This document shows positions 1 through 5,911 of a stretch of 22,169 nucleotides of DNA, in pieces; the stretch's first letter is position 1; every line of letters starts with the position of its first letter. The position numbers and the translations under genes were made by a program. Below the pieces are notes generated by a model that saw nothing but the letters and a program-made list of their open reading frames with translations, was not told the origin of the DNA and made no database searches. Source of the DNA: CAIXQW01 sp046049675 (lineage in GTDB: Bacteria > Bacteroidota > Bacteroidia > Chitinophagales > Chitinophagaceae); contig JBJORA010000121.1 of the NCBI GenBank assembly GCA_046049675.1, positions 1-22,169 on the forward strand, in the 5' to 3' direction.

Positions 1-35
1 CTAACAAGTAAATAGAAATACTTTTAAGACTTAAG

Positions 36-74
36 AAGCCTCTCTAGACAGTTTGTGTCATGAGAGGCTTTTTT
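36..74 (+). terminator. Rho-independent terminator of a gene upstream of the window
   Basis: A perfect 9-bp inverted repeat (AAGCCTCTC at 36-44, GAGAGGCTT at 62-70) encloses a second small stem (GACA 47-50 / TGTC 56-59) and runs into six T residues (69-74). This is a standard intrinsic terminator reading rightwards. The gene it ends lies outside the window. Confidence 0.85.
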
Positions 75-380
75 GTGTGGAATTGTAAAGGGTTTTGCGC
101 TATTACAAGGCTAGGTGATCGTCAAGTAGCTGAGCTAAGCCGTACATGGCTTTTAAGGAATTGTGCCAAGTATTAATTGCTTGTATATCTAGGGCTTTGT
201 ATTGCTAGGGACGTACAAAGGTTAAGTATTTGGTAAAGTGGGGAGGTGCGTATATGATTGTGTTGGTGGCATGCGTAGTGGATAGCGTAAGACAAAACAT
301 ACTTCAATGATTAGAGAAAGTAATAAACTGAAAGTGAAACTAAGGATAAATTGTATGAGTATAATATAAAAAATAATGCT
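75..380. other. Gene-free stretch before the abiE locus
   Basis: No convincing reading frame, RNA gene or repeat was found on either strand. The only structure seen is a weak 5-bp hairpin (AAGCC 137-141 / GGCTT 148-152). Short open frames exist but have no start, signal peptide or recognisable motif. It separates the upstream terminator from the palindromes in front of abiEi. Confidence 0.5.
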
Positions 381-382
381 AG

Positions 383-425
383 ACCACCGTGGTTATTTTT
401 GCATCTATGATGCAAAGATAACCAC
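383..425. promoter_or_regulatory. Large palindrome upstream of abiEi (IR1), candidate operator
   Basis: Arms GTGGTTATTTTTGCATC (389-405) and GATGCAAAGATAACCAC (409-425) pair over 17 bp with one G-T wobble and a 3-nt centre. GTGGT (389-393) can pair instead with ACCAC at 383-387, so two mutually exclusive hairpins are possible. Each arm also contains a TAnnTTTG box: TATTTTTG at 394-401 on plus and TATCTTTG at 420-413 on minus, so divergent promoter activity is conceivable. AbiEi antitoxins are known to autorepress through inverted repeats in their promoter; assigning that role here is inference. Confidence 0.6.
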
Positions 426-443
426 CTTCATTTAATTTCAAAA

Positions 444-473
444 TGTCCAGTTTTTTTTATAATAAACTGGACA
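444..473. promoter_or_regulatory. Second palindrome (IR2) overlapping the abiEi promoter
   Basis: TGTCCAGTTT (444-453) and AAACTGGACA (464-473) form a perfect 10-bp inverted repeat with a 10-nt A/T centre. It ends 7 nt before the TATCTTTG box at 481-488, so it covers the place where the -33 element should lie. That position suits a repressor binding site for autoregulation by the antitoxin. Its sequence is unrelated to IR1. Confidence 0.6.
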
Positions 474-480
474 AAAAACC

Positions 481-488
481 TATCTTTG
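481..488 (+). promoter_or_regulatory. Bacteroidota-type -7 promoter box of abiEi-abiEii
   Basis: TATCTTTG matches the TAnnTTTG consensus of the Bacteroidota primary sigma factor exactly. The abiEi ATG lies 15 nt further on, so the leader should be short. The -33 region is occupied by palindrome IR2. Confidence 0.65.
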
Positions 489-503
489 TAACACAAAAAA
501 AGA

Positions 504-1229
504 ATGAAAATATCTGATTACATAGCATTTTCCATAGATAGACTCCCGAAAGGCTATATATTCACCTATGCAGATTTTACTACAGAGGTGAGTCAAAAAG
601 AAGCGGTGATAAAAGCCCTAAACCGTATGGTAGCTTCGGGCAAGATTGCCAAAGTATCCAAAGGGAAATACTACAAGCCCGAAAATACTCCATTTGGTAA
701 TCTTCAGCCCAATAAAGCACAAATAGTAAAAGACTTATTAGAAGACAACGGTAAAATAATCGGCTATCTCACGGGTTTCAGCATTTACAACCAATTGGGC
801 TTAACCACACAGATAAGTAATACCATACAAATTGGCAAAAATCAAGTTCGCCCTAATTTTAAAAGAGAGCGCTATATGATTGCCTTTGTAAAGCAAAAAA
901 ATACGATAACCAAAGATAACATTCCATTGTTGCAGTTACTGGATTCCATTCGTTACATAAAAAAAATACCAGATAACACTATAGAAGCGACTTGTAAGCG
1001 ATTTTTGGCAATCATCAAAAAGTTTACGGGTAAGGAAATCAATACTTTAGTACGCTTGGCTTTAAAATATCCTCCAGCTACTAGGGCTTTACTAGGTGCT
1101 TTGTTAGAGCAATTACAACAAGCCAAAACAACAGAGCCACTTTTCAAATCATTGAACCCAATAACCAAGTATAAATTAACAGATGCATCGAAAGCGTTAT
1201 CCACCACAGAAAAATGGAATATTATATGA
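504..1229 (+). CDS. abiEi: AbiEi-type antitoxin (DUF6088-like), type IV toxin-antitoxin
   Basis: This 241-residue protein has an N-terminal winged-helix-like segment (about 1-60, with the basic turn KVSKGKYYKP) and an alpha/beta C-terminal part, as in AbiEi/DUF6088 antitoxins. Family members repress their own promoter and neutralise AbiEii without forming a stable complex with it. The assignment rests mainly on the next gene, which is a clear AbiEii toxin and overlaps this one by 4 nt (ATGA), the usual bicistronic order. Two palindromes and a TAnnTTTG box upstream fit autoregulation. The ATG at 504 is preceded by an A-rich leader with no Shine-Dalgarno sequence. The family assignment is confident; that it acts in phage defence is inferred. 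Confidence 0.82.
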   Translation: MKISDYIAFSIDRLPKGYIFTYADFTTEVSQKEAVIKALNRMVASGKIAKVSKGKYYKPENTPFGNLQPNKAQIVKDLLEDNGKIIGYLTGFSIYNQLGLTTQISNTIQIGKNQVRPNFKRERYMIAFVKQKNTITKDNIPLLQLLDSIRYIKKIPDNTIEATCKRFLAIIKKFTGKEINTLVRLALKYPPATRALLGALLEQLQQAKTTEPLFKSLNPITKYKLTDASKALSTTEKWNII

Positions 1230-2215
1230 AGTTGCACGAAAATAAAACCTTATTCAGACAAGCAATTCAGTTTACGGCTGACCAAATGAGTATTCCTGCC
1301 ATTTATGTAGAAAAAGATTATTGGGTTACTTATGCGTTGTTTACTATTTTCAATAATGAAATTGGCAAAGACACGGTATTTAAAGGAGGAACGGCACTAT
1401 CCAAGTGTTACAAGATGATAGAACGCTTTTCAGAAGATATTGATTTGGTAGTATTGAGACGAGAGGGTGAGACAGACAATAAATTAAAATCTAAATTAAA
1501 AACAGTAAGCACAATTGTAGAAACTGTAATGCCCGAAGTACCTATCGAAGGCATTACCCATAAAATGGGAATGAACCGAAAAACGGCACATTCCTACAAC
1601 AAAGAATTTAGAGGTGATTACGGACAAGTAAGAGATGTTCTCATTTTGGAATCAACTTGGCTAGGATATTTCGAACCATACTCTACTAAAAGCATCGTTT
1701 CATTTGTTGGTCAAATGATGCTAGATAATAAGCAGTCCGATATTTCTAAGGAGAACGGACTAATCCCATTTGAATTACAGGCGTTAGAACCTGTTAGAAC
1801 CATTTGCGAAAAAATAATGAGCTTGGTTCGTTTTTCTTATAGTGAAAATCCAATAGATGATTTGAAAAAGAAAATTAGACACACCTACGATTTACATCAG
1901 CTATTGAAGCAAAATGAGTTCTTTAATTTCTTTCAATCAACGGCATTTGATGAAATGCTATTGAAAGTAGCCAATGATGATGTTACAAGTTTTAGAAACA
2001 ATAATCAATGGTTAATTCATCATCCTAATGAAGCACTTATTTTTAAAGATTTGGAAAATGTATGGAGTGTATTGAAAATAATTTATGACGGAGACTTCAA
2101 AAACCTGGTATATGGAGAATTACCGAAAGAAGCAGACATTTTGAAAACTTTAAAAATGATTCAAGAAAGAGTGAAAGCAATTTCTTGGACAATAAAAATT
2201 GAACCCACGGAATGA
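1226..2215 (+). CDS. abiEii: AbiEii/AbiGii-family nucleotidyltransferase toxin
   Basis: This is a 329-residue nucleotidyltransferase-fold protein. The family's signature is present: GGTALSK at about 54-60 followed by SEDIDL, with acidic residues D71 and D73 that would bind metal. An upstream EKDYWV (29-34) and a downstream CEKIMSL motif are also typical. AbiEii enzymes are toxic NTP transferases; related MenT toxins modify tRNA. The start was set at 1226 because its ATG overlaps the antitoxin stop (ATGA), which implies translational coupling. An in-frame ATG at 1214 would only add MEYY. The catalytic residues are intact, so the toxin appears functional. Repeat D1 begins 50 nt after the stop. 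Confidence 0.9.
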   Translation: MKLHENKTLFRQAIQFTADQMSIPAIYVEKDYWVTYALFTIFNNEIGKDTVFKGGTALSKCYKMIERFSEDIDLVVLRREGETDNKLKSKLKTVSTIVETVMPEVPIEGITHKMGMNRKTAHSYNKEFRGDYGQVRDVLILESTWLGYFEPYSTKSIVSFVGQMMLDNKQSDISKENGLIPFELQALEPVRTICEKIMSLVRFSYSENPIDDLKKKIRHTYDLHQLLKQNEFFNFFQSTAFDEMLLKVANDDVTSFRNNNQWLIHHPNEALIFKDLENVWSVLKIIYDGDFKNLVYGELPKEADILKTLKMIQERVKAISWTIKIEPTE

Positions 2216-2264
2216 AATTATAAAATATATTGAAGCTGCATAATATGAGAAAACAAAAAAGCCT

Positions 2265-2325
2265 ACTGCTAACATTTAGCTATAAAGAAGAAAGCCTTTT
2301 AATCGCACACTAATCAGAAAATACA
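2265..2325 (+). repeat. Repeat D, copy 1, after the abiEii stop
   Basis: The first 16 bases, ACTGCTAACATTTAGC (2265-2280), and a 19-base block, ACACTAATCAGAAAATACA (2307-2325), are identical to copy 2 at 4900-4915 and 4942-4960. The distance between blocks is the same in both copies and the spacer is partly conserved. GCTAACATTTAGC is a small perfect hairpin (GCTAA/TTAGC). Both copies begin shortly after a stop codon (50 nt here, 17 nt for copy 2). The rest of the gap (2326-2386) shows no other feature. Confidence 0.75.
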
Positions 2326-2386
2326 AAAGCCCTGCAGTCGTCAACACTACAAACGTACCTATAAATACTTTTTAACATTAAACAAT

Positions 2387-3223
2387 TTGCAATTGAGGAT
2401 TTATAGCAGGAGCATATTATTCGCAGCCATACTATTGCTGCACACGTGTGTTTTACATGCTCAACTGAATCTAGAGGTCAATCATGCAGTAGCTGCCGCA
2501 GCTACAAGAACAGTGAATACAAATGTTGAAATGCCTATTGGCGTAGTAATACCATTAAATCGCTTAACTACAACAAATTACAATGTTCGTGGCGGATATC
2601 GTCCACAGAACGCTCGCATGATTTACGGCATCGACTTTGGTATTCAGGAGTTTGATTTAGGGTATCGTTTGAACGGTGGAGATGGCGATGGCAATTTAGG
2701 GTTTAGCACAGGAATGCTGTGGTCAAGGTACTATGCCAGAATTCATCAAAAGATCCTTGTGCCAAATGTAGGGTTTACTTTGATTCAAAAGCGCAAATGG
2801 CAGCTGTACTTAAACATGGGGCCGTGCATATCAAAGTTGCAGTTTAATGCTCGTTTTGTAGATACATCGCTTGCAATAAAAGCAAATTACGGCGGTGACT
2901 CAATAGTAGAAGTTAGCTATAATTACACTCAGCACACCAGTGATTTTCCAATTAGGTACATTAAGGCCCCCGCGCTTGTTAATCAGTCTTTACAACTTGG
3001 CTTGTGGTTGAATTTAGGTTGTTGCGTGCGGCTCTCTAAACGGCTCGGGCTCGTTACAAAATTACAAGCGAGATATAGCCACAAAACTTTTTTCACTGAT
3101 AACACGATAATTAGCAATATTAAAGTACAGAATGCCCAGACTGTTAATGTACAAACTTCTTTTACGGGCACTAGTATATTGGCTGGTGCTGGCATTAGGT
3201 ATTACTTTGCTGTAAGCAAATGA
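2387..3223 (+). CDS. Secreted, predicted outer-membrane beta-barrel protein, unknown function
   Basis: The product has a signal peptide (about 1-25, hydrophobic core FAAILLLH, cut after VLHA) followed by alternating hydrophobic/polar strands rich in Gly and aromatic residues. It ends in GAGIRYYFAVSK, which is typical of a Bacteroidota outer-membrane beta-barrel. No family-specific motif was recognised. No ATG lies upstream of the signal peptide; the start must be TTG at 2387 or TTG at 2393, which is unusual and could mean weak expression or early decay. It lies between repeat D1 and repeat copy A, whose first base is 8 nt after the stop, and it reads the same way as the neighbouring accessory genes. 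The beta-barrel assignment is by general composition only. Confidence 0.7.
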   Translation: MQLRIYSRSILFAAILLLHTCVLHAQLNLEVNHAVAAAATRTVNTNVEMPIGVVIPLNRLTTTNYNVRGGYRPQNARMIYGIDFGIQEFDLGYRLNGGDGDGNLGFSTGMLWSRYYARIHQKILVPNVGFTLIQKRKWQLYLNMGPCISKLQFNARFVDTSLAIKANYGGDSIVEVSYNYTQHTSDFPIRYIKAPALVNQSLQLGLWLNLGCCVRLSKRLGLVTKLQARYSHKTFFTDNTIISNIKVQNAQTVNVQTSFTGTSILAGAGIRYYFAVSK

Positions 3224-3230
3224 GTAGATT

Positions 3231-3384
3231 AATAATTTGCATCGCAAAGCATGGTTTTGCGCGATAAATTATTACATTTGATTATGATAACAGTGCCGGC
3301 TGCTAGTCCGCCGAGGTGGATTGTCCAACACATGATGAACGCAATTGTTATGGCTGCTGTGTCAAGCATCTAACCCTTGGTGGC
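3231..3384 (+). repeat. ~150-bp direct repeat, copy A
   Basis: This copy aligns along its length with copies B (from 4144) and C (from 5171). The left end is an imperfect palindrome (AATAATTTGCATCGCAAA ... ATAAATTATT, 3231-3273), followed by TTGATTATG, then a conserved GTGGAT..TCCAA..ACATGAT block, and a CAAGCATCTAAC end. It includes a promoter-like TACATTTG at 3273-3280. Copy A is the most divergent and starts 8 nt after the preceding stop. The next gene starts 26 nt after it. Confidence 0.85.
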
Positions 3385-3409
3385 AATATCCAAACAGACG
3401 TTACACAAA

Positions 3410-4111
3410 ATGAAAATTGTTTTCTCTTTAATATTATTAATTTGTGGCTTTTCAATGAATGCCAAACCTAGGTTTGTTGATATTGATGCTGAGTTGAAAA
3501 ACGCAAGTACAATAGAATTCTGCAAGATTATTGACTATACCGATAGTAATATTGTTTATGAAAAAGATTTTTTGAAAACTACTGGCAATATTGTTGAAAC
3601 TAAGAGAGTAAAGAGTATCGCTAAATTATCCAGCTATGAAAAATCATTTATTGGCATCATGGTTACTGGAGGAATTCCTAAAATAAACGAAAACTGTTTA
3701 ATAGTTATTGACACTTCTGGATTTGTAAGTTTATTCGGAAAGAAAATAAATGAAAATATTATTTTTTGGTCTCCAATATACACTGGAAGTGCCTGTTTAA
3801 TTAAGCACTCAGAACTATTTACTACCTATGAAAAATACAATGATGTTGATAGCAATAAAGATTTGCTTTTAACTTGGACTAGTGTGAAAATTTCATTTGA
3901 CGATTTTAATAAAAATTTCAAGCATAGAATTATTGAGTGTGGGAGTGCGCTTTTTAAAGAAAAAAAAGTTTTATTTATTCCAGACCTTGTAGATGGTAGA
4001 GCTTATGAAATAGAAAATGCAAAGGAATTTGATATCAAAGACAAATCAAATTTCTGTATTGAAGGTGACTTACTTGAAACAAAGGTGACAATAGTAAAAC
4101 GAATAAATTAA
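3410..4111 (+). CDS. Secreted protein of unknown function
   Basis: The 233-residue product begins with a signal peptide (MKIVFSLILLICGFSMNA, likely cut before KPRF); the remainder is hydrophilic with no recognised domain and no membrane segment. The frame stays open upstream to a TTG at 3377, but that codon is inside repeat copy A and would precede the signal peptide. The ATG at 3410 is therefore chosen. The gene is very A/T-rich with AAA/ATT-heavy codon use, unlike the core genes further right, which suggests acquisition. It is bracketed by repeat copies A and B. No function can be given. Confidence 0.7.
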   Translation: MKIVFSLILLICGFSMNAKPRFVDIDAELKNASTIEFCKIIDYTDSNIVYEKDFLKTTGNIVETKRVKSIAKLSSYEKSFIGIMVTGGIPKINENCLIVIDTSGFVSLFGKKINENIIFWSPIYTGSACLIKHSELFTTYEKYNDVDSNKDLLLTWTSVKISFDDFNKNFKHRIIECGSALFKEKKVLFIPDLVDGRAYEIENAKEFDIKDKSNFCIEGDLLETKVTIVKRIN

Positions 4112-4115
4112 AAAA

Positions 4116-4299
4116 GGCTGCCACTAACCGCTAAAAATGCCAAAATAATTTGCATCGCAAAGCATGGTTTTGCGCAATAAAATATTATTTTTGATTATGA
4201 TAACAGGGCCCGTAGTAATTCTGCCTCAGTGGATCATCCAAACACATGATTGACTAAATTTGCATGGAAACTGCTTCAAGCATCTAACCGTTGGCAGCC
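4116..4299 (+). repeat. ~150-bp direct repeat, copy B, with terminal inverted repeats
   Basis: The conserved unit starts at 4144 and matches copy C closely across its length. Around it, GGCTGCCA (4116-4123) and TGGCAGCC (4292-4299) form perfect 8-bp terminal inverted repeats, beginning 4 nt after one stop codon and ending 5 nt before the next ATG. AAC (4126-4128) and GTT (4290-4292) sit just inside, as in integron attC ends, but the full attC core consensus is not met. No target-site duplication flanks the element. It contains TATTTTTG (4186-4193), a promoter-like box. Confidence 0.85.
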
Positions 4300-4304
4300 A
4301 TACT

Positions 4305-4883
4305 ATGAATGAGCACATAAACATAAACGAAATAATTGAACTAGTAAGGCAGCAAGAACCTTTACGAAAGGACGTGCTAAAAGCGTTGACGGAATGTAGG
4401 GGCGGACAATGGCGTGGAAATGCTTATTTTCAGTTTGTAGATAGTGCTAATGCAAATCAAGTTGGTGCAGAATGGCAATTTGAAGAAAATATTGTTGTTG
4501 AACACCCAGAAAAAGGAACGATTATTATTGACGTCTTAAAAAATAACAAAATTGGCGGTCTTGAATTTTACGAACTAATTGGAAAGAAAAGTTTGAAGAC
4601 AAAAGCAAAGTTTCACATTTTAGACTCTTTTAATATTTCTGGACGTGGAATTGTGCTTGTTGGCGAAATTTTAGCAGGAACAATAAAAGTAGAAAATTTC
4701 CTAGTTCTGAAATTGGGACAAGATGAAGTTAAATTAAAAATAAAAGGAGTAGATTTTCTTGATAAAGTAACTGAAAAAGTTGCTCAAATTGGCTTGACTT
4801 TTTTTTATGACAACATAGAACAAAAAGCGAATCTTGAAAATATAAAGATAGAAAAACAGATTGCACTAATAAGTGAAAATTGA
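4305..4883 (+). CDS. Orphan EF-Tu domain 2-like beta-barrel protein
   Basis: This is a 192-residue cytosolic protein without a signal peptide. The C-terminal half (about 100-190) resembles the second beta-barrel domain of translation GTPases: ISGRGIVLVGEILAGTIKVE (111-130) matches the pattern GRGxVxxGxIxxGxIxxGD of EF-Tu, except that the final Gly-Asp is Glu-Asn. No GTPase domain (no P-loop, no NKxD) is present. The N-terminal half (1-95) was not recognised. The frame is open back to a TTG at 4260 inside repeat B; the ATG at 4305 is preferred because it lies just outside the repeat. It could be a stand-alone nucleic-acid or ribosome-associated factor, or part of a toxin/immunity family. The function is unknown; the domain resemblance is moderately sure. 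Confidence 0.75.
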   Translation: MNEHININEIIELVRQQEPLRKDVLKALTECRGGQWRGNAYFQFVDSANANQVGAEWQFEENIVVEHPEKGTIIIDVLKNNKIGGLEFYELIGKKSLKTKAKFHILDSFNISGRGIVLVGEILAGTIKVENFLVLKLGQDEVKLKIKGVDFLDKVTEKVAQIGLTFFYDNIEQKANLENIKIEKQIALISEN

Positions 4884-4899
4884 AGCGAAAAAAGTACGA

Positions 4900-4960
4900 A
4901 CTGCTAACATTTAGCCATCTGTAAGAAATCCCCTTTAACGTACACTAATCAGAAAATACA
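4900..4960 (+). repeat. Repeat D, copy 2
   Basis: The two identity blocks at 4900-4915 and 4942-4960 are the same as in copy 1 (2265-2325), with equal spacing. The copy begins 17 nt after the stop of the EF-Tu-like gene, so both D copies follow a gene end in the same orientation. Confidence 0.75.
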
Positions 4961-5151
4961 CAACCGTACAGCACGAGAGACATGGCTTTGCCGAATAAAC
5001 GTCTTTCGTATTACTAAAGCTCTTTTGTCGCTACGAGCTACGTTATTAGCTATAACAGAGTTGTTGGATTCAGCGAGTCCGATTAGTGGTTTTGTGTAGG
5101 AGGTTTGGTTGGCGTAGAACCATTTCTAGCTACTTTGCTTATGCTAAATCG
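4961..5151. other. Gene-free stretch between repeats D2 and C
   Basis: No coding frame was found. There is an imperfect 8-bp stem CGAGAGAC (4974-4981) / GTCTTTCG (5001-5008) enclosing GGC/GCC. CACTAATC in D2 (4944-4951) recurs inverted as GATTAGTG at about 5080-5087. An ACGTTATTAGC string near 5039-5049 could be the far edge of a D-type element. The stretch may be the remnant of a cassette that lost its gene. Confidence 0.4.
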
Positions 5152-5322
5152 TTAACTGCTAAAAAGCCACAATAATTTACATCGCAAAGCAGGGTTTTGC
5201 GCAATAAATTATTATTTTTGATTATGGTAACAAAGCCACCAACAATTCTACCTCAGTGGATCATCCAAACACATGATTGACTAAAGTGTTATGGAAACTG
5301 CGTCAATCATATAAACGTTATA
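5152..5322 (+). repeat. ~150-bp direct repeat, copy C
   Basis: The conserved unit runs from AATAATTT at 5171 and matches copy B nearly base for base through the palindromic left end and the CCTCAGTGGATCATCCAAAC block. The leader TTAACTGCTAAAAAGCC (5152-5168) parallels CTAACCGCTAAAAATGCC in copy B. The right end diverges (ATAAACGTTATAAG instead of TCTAACCGTTGGCAGCC). A TATTTTTG box lies at 5213-5220. The next gene starts 35 nt downstream. Confidence 0.85.
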
Positions 5323-5356
5323 AGTAAATTATTGTCTAAGTAGTCATAGCTTAAAA

Positions 5357-5842
5357 ATGAATGGAAGATTACGCATAATACTCATTGCTTTGGGTATTTT
5401 ATTTCCACTTTTACTAATTGTAGATCATTTTATACTATCATCGGAACTTATTGTAAAAACTAAAAAACATAACGAAACTTACATAAGCAATACAAGAGGT
5501 GGTAAGGTTGTAATTAAGTGCATAACAACAACGGATAATTGTTCATTTAGGGTGTTAGAGGAAGCCTATAATCAGATTACTGAGGGACAAGAATTTGCAA
5601 TACATAGTTCTCCATTATTTCATGTCAATAAAAAATATGTTTGGACAATAGCACTAAATGAGTTTGCTGAAAATGCCCCAGGATTCAAAAATAGTAATAC
5701 ATACCTACTTTGTTTTATATTGATTATTGCTTTTTGGATTTTAAACGCTTGCCGTTTTATTACTATGAGTAAAAGTGTATTAATTCCAATTCTGTTCAAC
5801 CAATATGTATTTTTGTGTTTCTATTTATTCATGGTTAATTAA
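5357..5842 (+). CDS. Small membrane protein of unknown function
   Basis: The product has 161 residues with three predicted membrane segments (about 6-28, 115-131 and 141-160). A ~85-residue soluble segment lies between the first and second and carries two cysteines (C55, C62). Nothing was recognised by motif. It is A/T-rich, reads in the same direction as the other accessory genes and follows repeat C directly, so it appears to be the last member of the repeat-delimited set. The next gene is convergent and has core-like composition. It could be a cassette-borne immunity-like or uncharacterised membrane protein, but there is no positive evidence. Confidence 0.65.
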   Translation: MNGRLRIILIALGILFPLLLIVDHFILSSELIVKTKKHNETYISNTRGGKVVIKCITTTDNCSFRVLEEAYNQITEGQEFAIHSSPLFHVNKKYVWTIALNEFAENAPGFKNSNTYLLCFILIIAFWILNACRFITMSKSVLIPILFNQYVFLCFYLFMVN

Positions 5843-5846
5843 AATA

Positions 5847-5867
5847 AACTTCCAATAAATGGGAGTT
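5847..5867. terminator. Weak hairpin between convergent genes
   Basis: AACTTCC (5847-5853) pairs with GGGAGTT (5861-5867) with one G-T wobble, in the 69-nt gap between two convergent genes. There is no T-tract, so termination is only suggested. Confidence 0.3.
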
Positions 5868-5911
5868 GGTAGTGTACGCTCACCCCCAAAATCCTTCACT
5901 TTACTAGCACC

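Noticed and set aside
82..180. Short + strand frame ending at a TAA near 176 that might be a gene remnant
   Set aside because: Only about 30 codons, no start codon and no recognisable motif.
3377..3409. N-terminal extension of the secreted-protein gene from a TTG at 3377
   Set aside because: It overlaps the end of repeat copy A and would bury the signal peptide; ATG 3410 gives a normal signal peptide.
4116..4299. Canonical integron attC site
   Set aside because: AAC and GTT ends are present, but the flanking bases do not fit RYYYAAC/GTTRRRY and no integrase is visible, so only a cassette-like interpretation was kept.
4116..4299. MITE insertion
   Set aside because: Terminal inverted repeats exist, but no target-site duplication is visible and the other copies lack the same ends.
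4260..4304. N-terminal extension of the EF-Tu-like gene from a TTG at 4260
   Set aside because: The extension lies inside repeat copy B, which is non-coding in the other copies; the ATG at 4305 just outside the repeat is the better start.
2265..5322. CRISPR array
   Set aside because: The repeats are 60-150 bp long, diverged, and separated by whole genes; there are no short regular spacers and no cas genes.
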